Below, piece by piece: positions 35,639-46,799 of a DNA stretch of 64,000 nucleotides. The stretch's first letter is position 1. Each line of letters begins with the position of its first letter. The notes under the pieces are model-generated. The model had not been told where the DNA came from. It did not search any database and was given only the letters and a program-made list of their open reading frames with translations. The stretch comes from Hybos culiciformis (lineage: Eukaryota; Arthropoda; Insecta; Diptera; Hybotidae): positions 3,348,001-3,412,000 of the forward strand of contig OZ023275.1 of assembly GCA_964007475.1 (NCBI GenBank). Direction: 5' to 3'. The position numbers and the translations under genes are program-made.

Positions 35639-36698
35639 TATTATAATAAAGTATGAATATAGAGGAAATAAAACGGATTCTAAAATTATAATGAAACCTA
35701 GATGAATAAAATCATCTTTATAAAAATAATCATTATATAGGTATTTATCTTCAAAAAATATAATTAAAAAATATAATTAAAAACCGTGGAATATACTAAA
35801 TTGATAATGTAACAGTGTCGCTAATTATATATAATCAGGATTGCTGATTTTATAAAAAAATGATCAATGTTAAAAATATGTATTAGTAGAATCAAAGATT
35901 GTAAGTACTACTTTTATTGGTAAAGGCATAAATTTCAAATATTTTCTCACAAAATTATCAAAAAATAAGAATTTTTTTTTATTAAAATATTTTATTGAAA
36001 CTTTTTACTCTGTAATTAATGCTCAAAACTTTTTTTTTTATAAGAATAAAAAAAATTCTTTATTAGAAATATTTTTAATGAATAAACCGAAACTTTCAAT
36101 AACGTATATTTTTATACGTAATAATGTCAATAAGTGATAAAAAGAAAAGAACATAAAAAAAAAAGAAAGAATTCTTAATATCAATGTTAACGATGTTTAT
36201 ATATTGGAAATTTCATTAAATTCCCTTCATCTAAGATTAAAATTTAATCAAAAGAACATAGTATTTATTCGACAGTTAATAAAATTATACAATTTAATCT
36301 AGAATTTTTTTATTGATATATCGACAGATAAGTATATGTATGTCTATGTTCTTTAGTATGTATGTAGAAATTAGAAAACATGATAAAACATAAAGGTAAA
36401 ATAAAATTTACTAAAATATTTACATATATGATGATTAGCTTACTGTTTAAAAAAACAATTACTAACTAACAATCTTATATTAACATACTATTATCATAAG
36501 TCTTTCCAAAATTTATGTATAGTAGCAATTCAATAAGTATTCATTAAGTTAAACTGGTGTTGAAGCTTCATTAACATAATATTATTACAAACATCTTCAA
36601 ATTTTTAAATTTATTTATTTGTATGCCATTAACAAAAAAAATTAAGTTTGTTAAAAAAGGTCAGTTATATAGTTTCTGCACTAACAGTCTTTTGCGAA

Positions 36699-36706
36699 TG
36701 ACGTCA
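36699..36706. promoter_or_regulatory. CRE-like octamer TGACGTCA
   Basis: A perfect palindromic TGACGTCA, the consensus bound by CREB/ATF bZIP factors, sits inside a longer dyad, gaatgacgtcatttc. No gene or promoter is recognisable nearby and an 8-mer is expected by chance occasionally, so a function is not implied. Confidence 0.2.
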
Positions 36707-36738
36707 TTTCAGATCTCTATCGTCTTTCGTCATTTAAT

Positions 36739-36803
36739 TAAAAATCGCAAGTACCGAAAGTAAGACACTTCAAAGTTTATACTTTGCCGCTTTGCGATTT
36801 TTA
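36739..36803. repeat. 65-nt hairpin, 12-bp perfect stem
   Basis: taaaaatcgcaa (36739-36750) pairs perfectly with ttgcgattttta (36792-36803). The loop contains an inner dyad, caaag..tttg, near 36771-36786. The stem includes the gc-containing part tcgcaa, less likely by chance than pure AT arms. It could be a small foldback element or a structured RNA; nothing else supports either reading. Confidence 0.6.
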
Positions 36804-39800
36804 GATTATTAGTTTTTCTCATTTTTGGGATTTAAATTAACCAAATCATAAACAATAATAAATTTTATAAGAAGGAAGTAAGCCCCTTTGGCAGTGTTTA
36901 CAACTATTTCAAAAGATCGCTTTGAGACGTTCAAATTGAAATTGATATTGAAATTGTTTTGACATCTTAAAAAATAAAAATTTAAGAATATTCTTCTTAA
37001 TATTGTCGGATTATTTAAGAACACTACACAACTATGTTAACAATAGAACATTTTTCAGAACTTATCCACTAATATAATAGAATTTCAATTGCCTTTACAT
37101 TATTTATAAAATTTCTTATGAAAGTAAAAAAAAAAGGAAAAAAATTTTTTTTAAATATTCTTGGCTATCCCCTTATTTTACAGAATGTGCATAAAACATT
37201 GCTGGTGGGAATAAAACATTATAAAAATAAAAAAATTATATATATATTTTTCTTTTCTTTTCTTTCTTTAAAACTTTTTTAATAGTATTATTTTGTAACA
37301 CTATAAAATTAATGTTGTTAAAAGTTTTGAAGAGCTCTTTTTTTAATGCTATATTTTACCGTTAGTTAATGACTCCTTAATGGTAAATAAATTTCAAAAC
37401 AAAGAATTTTAATTCATAAAAAAAAATTAAACAAAATTAAAGTAGTATTGAAATGCAAACCATCGTTCAAATCTGCTTCTACTTAGTTTTATGAAGCTTA
37501 AATTCTTTTAATAATTTTTTGTTCAAAGAAAAGTTAGCTAAACACTTAATTATAAGTATACAAAATATTATCTGCGAACCTTAAATTTGTTATTTTAATG
37601 TTAAAAATGTTTGTAGAAATTTAACAAATAGCATATAATAAATAAATAAATTAAAAAAAAAAATTTTTAATTATTTATTTTAATTATAAAATATTTAATA
37701 GTACATACATATTAATATGTTATTTTTGCAAATTGTGTTTATTTATTTTCCAAATTATATACCCACCTAGTACTTACATTATGTAGAAAGGTTTTCATAA
37801 TTATCATTTTTATTTACAGTTTTTTTAAATAATCCGGATAATCCGGATAATTTAATTTATACGAATAATATTATTTTAATATACGAATTTTTTTTTGTCC
37901 ACAATTTATTTGAATAATTGAAAATTCTATTCTTCTATGTACATTTTAATTTTAATTTAATATAGAAAAAAAAAACATCAATCTATGCAATTTGAAAAAA
38001 TAGAAAAAAAATAAATAAATAAAATTATTTTTAAACAAAAATATAAACTTTTTCCATTAAAAGTTTTTTTTTTCCCCAGATATTCTTTCGACCATAACCA
38101 TAGCATTGTGCCGGAAATGTCCATTTCGTATATAATATTATATAACAATATAACAATAAATAATATGAAATGTGTTTTAAAATTACTTACTGAGCTGATT
38201 TTGTTCAAGTTTTTATTGGAGAAATATTATATTAAAAGAAAATCAAATTCATATTTGAATTTTTTGAAATTTTGATAAGCAAGGAAATAATCAAAACTTA
38301 ATAAAATAATTTTCAACGAATATTTTCGCTTTATATTTCGTAGGCTGCGTCTCAATAATAAAAAAAATAATTTCTAGTTGACGAGTTAATTTTGTGGTTT
38401 TTTATGCATTTTTGATTCAAAATATGATTTAAATATAATTATAAAATGATTAAATTTATTCCATAAATTGAAAAAAAAAAAACAATAATAATAAAGAAAT
38501 ATATTTCCATTCATTCTGAAAAAGAGAAAAAATTTTCATAGCAAACATTTTAATTTTAATGTAATTTTTATTAATAATATTAATGCAATTTTTCATGTAG
38601 ATAGCTGGCAAATTTTTTCATTAAATGATCTCACAAAAATTTAAACAAATTTGATAAAAATAATGTAAAGAAAATTACATCAACCCCTCATAAATTATAA
38701 CAGTATATAACTTGTTTCAATTTGAAAATTAAAATTTTCCATTACATTTCATATAAAAATATGGTATATATGTACGTACATGTACGGTACATGTGAAACA
38801 ATATTTAAATGTAATTATTAAATAAAAATGAAAGAATAAGCTAAGTATTGATCAGAGTGATTTTTAAAATTGTTAATTATTAAAATATTTGATATTTTAT
38901 AATTTAATGCTAGTTATAGATAGTTCAATTTATTATTACTTCGCAAGAAGATCATTCATTATTTTATGTACATACATAGAATGAAAATTTTAATAAATTT
39001 TTAAAGTTTTTGAATTATATAATTTGATATATTTTCACTTTGGAGTATGAAACCTTGCCATCGACTTTGTCATCCAAAGGTAATCCTATACATCAGTCTC
39101 ATATGATGCACATGCATATTAAAGTACATCTCATTAATATATTTATATTTTACCTAAAATATAATATGTTCTTTCTCAAATCAAAATGTATAAATAAAAA
39201 AATAATAAAGTCATTGACAGTGAAAAGAAAATATTTCTTCAAATTTTATTGCTGTTATATTTTAATCATTCTTTCATATAGTCGAAAATATTTTTCCTAT
39301 TTTTACTACAATATTTCAACAACTATAATCAACATTCTCGAATATAACTATAATCTATTTTCGAATACGTACTACTAAAAATGTCAGAATTACTCTAATA
39401 TCTATAGCACTTATATTATATAATATATATTTATCAATAATTTAAAGATATTTTTTAATGTTTCAAAATTTTCAAGAATTAAAAATTTAAAGATATAAGA
39501 TTTTTTTTTTTTAAGGTATATATCGTTCACTTGCCAAAGAATTATAACACCAAAAAATGTGTAAATTTTTTTTTATTTAGCAAAACCATATTACACAACC
39601 GTATGTTTTATTGTTACAATAATTCAGAAAAATTCTTTTTTTTATTCCTGAAATTTTACAACTAAAAGAAAAATGTTAAGATCTTTTCATCTGATTGTAT
39701 CAGAATTCAATAAAAATGTATATCAAATTGAGTGAAATAAAATATGTTTCATGCTAAAAAAAAGTCTTTTTTTTGTTCATAAAATTGTGCAGTTAACTTC

Positions 39801-40128
39801 AAATCCTTTTTTTCATTTTATATTTTCAATAAAAAAATATCTTAAAAATACTGAAATAAATTGTTTAAAAAATAATAATAAAATTTCTTTTTAAAGGGTA
39901 CCTTCATATATATATATAAAATTATTCCTATTATATAGATATCACACCAATCAAGCCCCATTTATAAAAACTTTATTTAAAATTATAATCAATGTAATCA
40001 TCGGAAAATAGAGCGATGGAAAATTACACAACATCAGACATCAACAAGATTTTTTTTCTCTGTCTATTGAAAAAAATACTTTTAACAACTGTATGCTGGA
40101 AAGATAATCAAGTAAAATTCCAAAATTT

Positions 40129-40508
40129 TAAAAAAAATTTCCTCTTCTCAAATTTTTTTCATTCAATTTCCACACAGCTAATTATTGTTTTCAGTTTTTC
40201 ACAACATAAATCACTATTCATTTATTGATATTTAGAAGAAAAAAAAACGTTTGAATTGATTGCTTACATTTATTTTAAGATCTCTTGATTTAGTATACAC
40301 TTCAAGTATACACTATTTAATTATTTTTGTATGTATATTGTATATATGCATGTACTTATGAATAAGTGGATGAATGAATATTGTGAATGAATATTATGCA
40401 TTATTATTAAAATATCTTATTGTATGCACGTCATATTATTCTCATAAATCTTACTGATTGGATATTAGAAAAAAAAAAAAATTCTAATAATAAAATATTT
40501 TGCATATC
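40129..40508 (+). repeat. Dispersed repeat family R1, copy 2
   Basis: This is the same-orientation relative of 15227-15570. The best conserved blocks are cacacagctaattattgttt near 40171-40190, tttaagatctcttga near 40275-40290 and attctcataaatcttactga near 40437-40457. Compared with copy 1 it has extra gtatacact and tgaatgaatattgtg repeats in the middle. No frame is conserved between copies, so a coding role is unlikely. Confidence 0.75.
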
Positions 40509-43056
40509 AAATATAAAGAAAATTAAATTTCACTTTCAAAATAATACAACTAACATTGTCATCGTTTTAGGAATTAAAATGGTTTTTTTTTTTGATAACT
40601 TTTTTCTTAATGACAAATTCTATATTATTAATAAATTTCTGGCTAATTATTAATTATCTTCTTTTACTTTTAACTAATTCATTTGAAGACAGAACAACTT
40701 ATTATAGAAATATTCTAAATGTCAATGTGGTTAACAAAAAAATCTAGAACTCAACATATAGTGTAATTAATTACATTTATGTTCTGAATATAATTGTAGA
40801 AACTACTATAAAACAAAAAAGAATTATATATATTACAAAACATAAATTTTTTTCCCGATTACATTATTATATTTCTATTACTAAACTAAGCATAAATAAA
40901 ACAAAAAAAGTATACATATTTATAATAGAAATTTTTCTATTTTGTATTTCTAGGACACTTTTTTTTTTATATAACTAATCCTCATTTTGAACTGAATGAA
41001 AATATTTATGATTTTTTCCTTGTCATCAATACAAAAACAAAACAAAAAATAGTTCGCTTATAGGAATGCAAGTATAAAATTATTGTTTAAGGATTTAAAA
41101 ATATGTACTTATTATTATTCACTTACATATAAGAATATAAATAGTAGCTGAAATATATATAATAAAAAAAATTATTTTGAATTTAAGTTATTGAATTGCA
41201 ATTATGAGAGATATTATATTTTTATATTCAAATTATGGATAGATGTTTTGGGGGGGTATAAAATGTTCTTAAAGTAATGAAACAAATTAAATTTTTATAT
41301 TGTAATCAAATAATTTAAAATAAAATAAAAAAATACAGTATTATTATTCAAAGATGTATATATAGCTTTAATTCCTTTAAATAACTATGAATTTCACATT
41401 TAAGATACAAATAAAGCTAAAAAATCTCGTTTTAAAAATATTGTATATACTTTACACTAAAATCTTTTAATATATAGGTAGATATATATTATATTATCTG
41501 TTTTTTACTATTGAAGCTAGAAAATGATCAAATTATATTGTCTACTATTCTGCCAAGAGTTCATGAACTATTATGCTTAATAAAAGTTAAATTTTATAAA
41601 ATTTCCAATAAACCTTTTTTTAGATTGTTTTCTAAGATAGTTAATAATAAAAATAAAAGTTTCTATTTATGTTTCTATTTAACAATATAATAGTGATCCA
41701 CGATATTAAATTTTTAAACATCTTACATAATAAATTGAGATATTTCAAATTTACTTTGGAATGTTTTGTGACTTTTTTTATGCACGAAGTCTCTACACAA
41801 ACTGGGATCATAACCAATAGAAAAAATAAAAAATTATATAACTGTTGAAAGGATTTTTTATACCATCGATAAATTGAAAACTAAACTAATATCTTCCGAT
41901 AGAACAATATGATAAAACGACAGTGAAACAATATATCATATTATGATATGAATGGAATCTCATGGGAAAATAATGGATTTCTTAAAGAAAAAGACATAAT
42001 TCTTTTTATAATATTATAAAATATTTTATTAAAATTTTCTAAATAACTAGGTAAATCATATTATATTGAAGATATAATTTAATTTTGAACAACAATGTTT
42101 CAAGTGTCACTTATACTGTAAAGTGTAAACAAAATTATGTTTGTATAGTTTTTTAGTTAATTAGACTTTTAATTTCCTAGCGAAAATTCGAATTAAATAT
42201 TTATTCTTAAAATAAATAAATACTTACCATTTTTTAAATTTATAAAACAAATAATATTTAGAATTAAAAAACAATACTGAATTGAAAATATTTATAAATA
42301 AATTTATTTTTAAAATTATCAAAGGAAAATTTTATTATGAATTTTTCTACGTTGGTACATCCTACATATTATTATGTAATAGAATCATAATTTTTATATT
42401 TTTTAATTATAAAATATTTGAATTTAATTTACCTTCGTTCGTAGGATTTATTTGACAAAAAATAATCTGTTTTTAATGTATTAATGTATTAAGTTAAAAG
42501 AAAAATTGTATATATACATTATATACAATATAGTTATATGAGCATATAAAATTAAATAAATTAACAAAGTAAGTAATTGTACTTAATGAAAATATAAATT
42601 ACATTTTACTACTTTATTCAATTAGATTATCCTGAATTTATAAAATCCATAACTAAATGAAATTTAATAAAAATAAATGATTCAATTTTCTTTATTTATT
42701 TGGTCATGGAAGCTCATAATTTTTAGGTCCATATACTCAGTCAAAAAATTAACGTTTCAGGCATGAAATTCTAAGTCCGAAAAAAAAAGCAAATGTTTCA
42801 AATATAAAAAAAAAATGTTGTGAGGTAACATTTTATAGAATCCCATACATATTAATTAAATAATTTAACGAAGTGTGGGATTAAAAGTTTTGAAACACCA
42901 TTCGTGAAAAATGAAAATATCGCAACATAATTTATCATTTTATGGCATTCAGAATTTTTTATTTTGAGCTTTGTGTGACTTTGCATTAAAACATTATTTT
43001 TTTATTTCAAGCCGTGGCTAATATTGCAGTAAAACATTTTTAATTTTTTTTTTTAA
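40509..43056. other. AT-rich non-coding stretch
   Basis: No gene or element is recognised. The open frame at 40420-40653 overlaps the end of the R1 repeat and is low-complexity. Confidence 0.6.
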
Positions 43057-43500
43057 GGTTTTTTATTACTCAATATTATAAATGTGAAAGTAATAAATCG
43101 CATACACGTATTAGAATTTTATAGGACAGAACACATCTTCAGAAACACGACTGCATTAAAAGATCAACTACAGAAACTTACAGAGGCTGCAGAGAGGGAC
43201 ATAAACGGCACTTCACATACTCTGCCAATGCCTAACGATAGTTCAAGGACGGTCGGGACATTCTTTGAACAGTACCCCGGCTTACATAAAAGGCATAGGA
43301 CTAGGATCGATGCGGAACATTAAACCAATAGGTCAACAGGTATATGTGAAGGGATCTGAATATCTCCCGCACGCTGCAACCTAATATTCCCTGATAATTG
43401 GCTTACGGACTAATAGATCAGTCGGCGATATGTTTTTAATCCTTTAATTTTTGCTATACAATGTTCTTACATCAATGCACAGAATGTACTAGCCCAGAGA
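43057..43500 (+). other. Strongly G+C-raised island with 89-codon open frame; exon, transposon or foreign DNA
   Basis: By direct count, 43201-43380 is 45-48% G+C and 43381-43500 is 35%, against roughly 20% around it. A frame is open from 43057 to the stop at 43321-43323. Its first residues are AT-biased, then it reads TTALKDQLQKLTEAAERD (an amphipathic, coil-like stretch) and MPNDSSRTVGTFFEQYPG. A long T-tract ending aag precedes the frame and could serve as a splice acceptor. No ATG opens the frame: the track begins at GTG and the only in-frame ATG is at 43228. High G+C continues 180 bp past the stop, so the island is not explained by this frame alone. The protein family was not recognised. 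Confidence 0.35.
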
Positions 43501-44239
43501 AATTTTTTTTTTGAACTAACATATTCGAAAAGTTTTGGAAAAACAAAATAAAAATAAATTCAATAAAATTATTTTTAGAAAATATTTTTATTTATAAAAT
43601 AAAAGCAAAAAAAATAAATTTACCATAAATTTTATACAAAACAAAATAAAAAAAAAAGTTGTGCTTGTGCATGCGGAAATAAATTTGTATGCAATAAAAA
43701 GCATAACTAAATTCAAATGTCAACTATTTTTTTTTCCCCAAAAAGAATTTGTATCATTGGTAAATAAAGACGTAAACATTTTGTAGCTTTTTTTTCTCCC
43801 TCAATATAGTTGCAACATTGGTTTTGCTTTTATCTATTTCCCATTTTCTAGGACATTATTTAATTTTCATGTTTATAGAGAAAAATCTCATTTATATAAA
43901 AAAAAAAGCAAAAGAGAAGAAATTTTTAATTTAATTTTGCAATTTAAAAATAACCTTGACAAAGAAGGATTTATATACAGATTTAAATTTTATAAATTTT
44001 TTTAAATTTAATAAAAGACTTGTCACTTAAAAGAAATATGAAATTTTGAATACATATATAAAAAATATAAGAATTATAACATATAAGAATTATAATAATA
44101 TTGTATTATTATAATTGACGAACAGAAGTGTTTCGATAATAACAATGTCTTAAATTAAATCTAAAATAATTCGTAAAAAAAAATTGTATTTCAATATTTT
44201 ATTTTTAATAATTATGCACAATTTAACTTTTATCACTGT
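43501..44239. other. AT-rich stretch, no gene seen
   Basis: No recognisable gene or repeat beyond A/T tracts. Confidence 0.6.
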
Positions 44240-44437
44240 CTATTTTGACATTAACTGAATTCTATGAATTGAGAAAAATAAAATTAAGATTTTTATTTCA
44301 ACCAAATCAATTAGTAGTCGCTTCAAAACAAAATTCAGTCCACAATTGAAGAAATCCTTAAGCACTTGTGATCCTGACTCTACATTCGTGTCATTTCGAC
44401 CGGTTTGAGCCACAATTTTTAGGTTCTTCTTTGTCAA
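44240..44437 (-). other. Open frame in a mildly G+C-raised patch; possible coding remnant
   Basis: A 65-codon minus-strand frame starts MTKKNLKIVAQTGRNDTNVE, passes SGSQVLKDFFNCGLNFVLKR and ends in Ile/Leu-rich residues. The first two thirds have balanced residue use unlike chance frames in this window, and the surrounding sequence up to about 44540 is also less AT-rich. No domain was recognised and no splice pair is evident. It could be a decayed transposon open frame. Confidence 0.25.
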
Positions 44438-44540
44438 ATTAACTAGATCACAGTAGCCGCAACATTTTGTTCCTTAACCTAATTTGAATCCTTATAACAT
44501 TTTGATCCTGCTATTAATATCCAACAAAGACAAAACCTAT

Positions 44541-45667
44541 ACCATATACAACCTAATACTGATAATGCAACCAAAAATTTTTATTTAATAATAAAAAATA
44601 GTTTATTTTATAGAACGAAAACCACATGAGAAATACAAATATAATTACTTCAAATTTTTATTTTTAAATTATTTAATTATCATTTTATTGTCATTTTTCA
44701 CTCATATAAAATTTAATACATTTAATTTGTGTTTAATTTACTTTTCAAATGAATGATTATGTTTTGAATTTATGTTCATAAAAATATTTAAAAAAAAAAA
44801 CACACAAACAAAAATAATAAAGTGTTATTAGTTATTGCAATTGCAACAAAATTTAATTCAAGCTCAGTTCATTAGCAATGATATATATTCTTATATAAAA
44901 AACTAACTCAAATCTTTGTACATAATTTCATCTAAAAGAAACTTCAACACTTTGACGAAAAAAAAAATTATCAAATTTATTTAAAATAAACCCTTTTTTC
45001 TTTTCAACAAAATAAAAGGATTCTAATTTTCAAGGATTCTTATTTTTCAACTAATTTTTGAAAAGGTAAAAAAGATAATGAAAAATGACAAATTTTCAAA
45101 TACCTTTTTTTTGTAGAGAAATAAAAAGGATATTATAAGGATTTTTATTTTTCACAAAGAAATTTTAAATATTTTTTTCCAATAGCAAAGAAAATAAACC
45201 ATTAAGAGTAAGAGTAGCGAAACGATCGATCTAAAAGAGTTTCTCTTTTACGTTAAATTTTTTTTATTTTGTTATAAATTCATTCAGGGACGAATTTAAA
45301 AAAAAATTATGTAGAATATTAACATAATATGAATCGATAAAGTAAATGAAGTATAAGTTGAAGCTCTACCGCAATTCAGTTTAAATTTAAAATACTTTAA
45401 AAATTTTTTGAGCCTACAGTCAAGTTGTAATTTTTGTTTTAGATTTCATCAATTGACAATGCTGACTGATATACCTTTCAATTTTCATATACGTGTAATT
45501 TAATTCTGTAGTTCAAATTTTTGAACACAGTAAAGAGCTAAACAATTTGTTTAATCGAAACAGATAATATTAATATTAATTCTTGCAAATATTGAAAATA
45601 AAACAACTAATCATTTTATTGGTTTCAAATTGAGTTGATTTTAAAGTGACGAAATTGCTAGTACAAT
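44541..45667. other. AT-rich stretch up to the assembly gap
   Basis: No gene is recognised; A/T tracts only. The open frame running through the N run at 45646-45993 is an artefact of the gap. Confidence 0.6.
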
Positions 45668-45867
45668 NNNNNNNNNNNNNNNNNNNNNNNNNNNNNNNNN
45701 NNNNNNNNNNNNNNNNNNNNNNNNNNNNNNNNNNNNNNNNNNNNNNNNNNNNNNNNNNNNNNNNNNNNNNNNNNNNNNNNNNNNNNNNNNNNNNNNNNNN
45801 NNNNNNNNNNNNNNNNNNNNNNNNNNNNNNNNNNNNNNNNNNNNNNNNNNNNNNNNNNNNNNNNNNN
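45668..45867. other. Assembly gap, exactly 200 N
   Basis: Two hundred consecutive N, a round number, mark a scaffold join of nominal rather than measured size. Sequence immediately to the right (45868-45930) weakly resembles 15625-15695, next to repeat R1 copy 1, so an unresolved repeat may have caused the break. Confidence 0.98.
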
Positions 45868-46204
45868 GATATCCTTTTCCAGAAATTATTTTTATTTTAC
45901 GCTTCCCTTCTTATTCCTTTAATTTCCTTTGCCTTAAGTCTTATAGATTATACGTCTTTGAGAAAATTATATAAAAAATCTATTTTGTATTGATACAATG
46001 TCAGCATTAAGTAAGGAGTTTGTCACGAGCCAATTTAGTGGTTCAATGATTGCAATATCGCAAGTGATTTTAGATTATTTCACACGATTTCAAGTAGTAG
46101 TTTTTAAATTGATTTAAGTATTTTGTGATTGCAGTGAAGGTCAAATAAATTTACTTATTGCAAATGATTACAAGTTATTTCAAGTTTTTGCAAGAAATTA
46201 TAAT

Positions 46205-46400
46205 AGTAGATTATTGTATATGTAAACTAAATTTGTTATTAATTAAGAGTTCTGTATACACAAAAATACATTGACACGAGTCAATACTTATATCACGAGA
46301 CCGAAGGTCGAGTGATATAAATTGACAAGTGTCAATGTATTTTTGTGTAAATACAGAACGAGTTGTATAACAAATTTTGTTTACATATAGAATATACTGT
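46205..46400. repeat. Long imperfect hairpin of family F, copy B
   Basis: The arm acacaaaaatacattgacac (46258-46277) pairs perfectly with 46329-46348. Outside it, aaatttgttat..a.t..gagttctgtat pairs with atacagaacgagttgtataacaaattt around 46349-46380. The core at 46288-46320, containing accgaaggtcgagtgatata, is reverse complementary to the copy A core with only two differences, more similar than the arms are, which suggests constraint or recent common origin. Confidence 0.9.
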
Positions 46401-46537
46401 TTTAATGCGTAGGGGAAAGGTAATTGCAAAAAGAGAATATTTTTTCTTCTCATTTTTTCTCATTTTTTTTTTTTGTATTTGGCTGTATTGAAATATTGTT
46501 ATATTATGTTTGTTTAGGTATTACGTAATATTCAATA

Positions 46538-46658
46538 CGAAACATCTAAATGATTTCATTATTAACGCTGATGCATCTAAATTTTTTCAATATATACGCT
46601 GATGCATCTAAATTTTTTCATTATTTACGCAGATGCATCTAAATGATTGTATGTGTAT
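46538..46658. repeat. Minisatellite, 31-bp period, about four units
   Basis: The unit acgctgatgcatctaaattt plus tttcaatatat starts at 46565, 46596 and 46627, exactly 31 bp apart, with a more diverged unit before (from 46538, acgaaacatctaaatgattt). Each full unit contains the palindrome atgcat. It belongs to family F copy B and is absent from copy A. Confidence 0.9.
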
Positions 46659-46799
46659 TGACGCATATAATACTCCATTTAGTGATCTAAATTCTATAGC
46701 ACTAAATACAACATAACGATCCCCAACGCATTAAATGATTTTAAATGATTGCTAAATGGTTTCAATAAAATCGTTTGGGTGATTTCATTCGTAACAAAC

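Larger units (their letters stand above)
35640..40128. other. AT-rich non-coding stretch
   Basis: No gene is recognised. It holds a mixed-sequence hairpin at 36739-36803, a CRE-like octamer at 36699-36706 and a small ataatccgg tandem at 37830-37850. Open frames at 36809-37024, 37978-38208 and 39040-39378 are not convincing. Confidence 0.55.
46205..46681 (-). mobile_element. Foldback/minisatellite repeat family F, copy B (reverse orientation)
   Basis: The reverse complement of this segment matches 16893-17545 in block order: hairpin at the left here, then the cattaaa.cagtata and tttgcaa blocks (46395-46435), a T-rich spacer, the cgtaatac..aaacaaa.ataatat block (46505-46530), and caatacacatacaatcat near 46643-46660. 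Where copy A has the 62-bp array and the ttgtatttacatttccct repeats, copy B has only a T-rich spacer and a separate 31-bp minisatellite. The right boundary may extend to about 46800, where aaatgatt motifs continue. No coding capacity is present. Confidence 0.75.

Noticed and set aside
39040..39378. 112-codon plus-strand frame starting MEYETLPSTLSSKGNPIHQS
   Set aside because: The first 20 residues look plausible but the remainder is Ile/Asn/Tyr/Phe/Lys-rich, and there is no composition shift or recognisable family.
45646..45993. 115-codon frame spanning the gap
   Set aside because: Two thirds of it is N; it is created by the gap.
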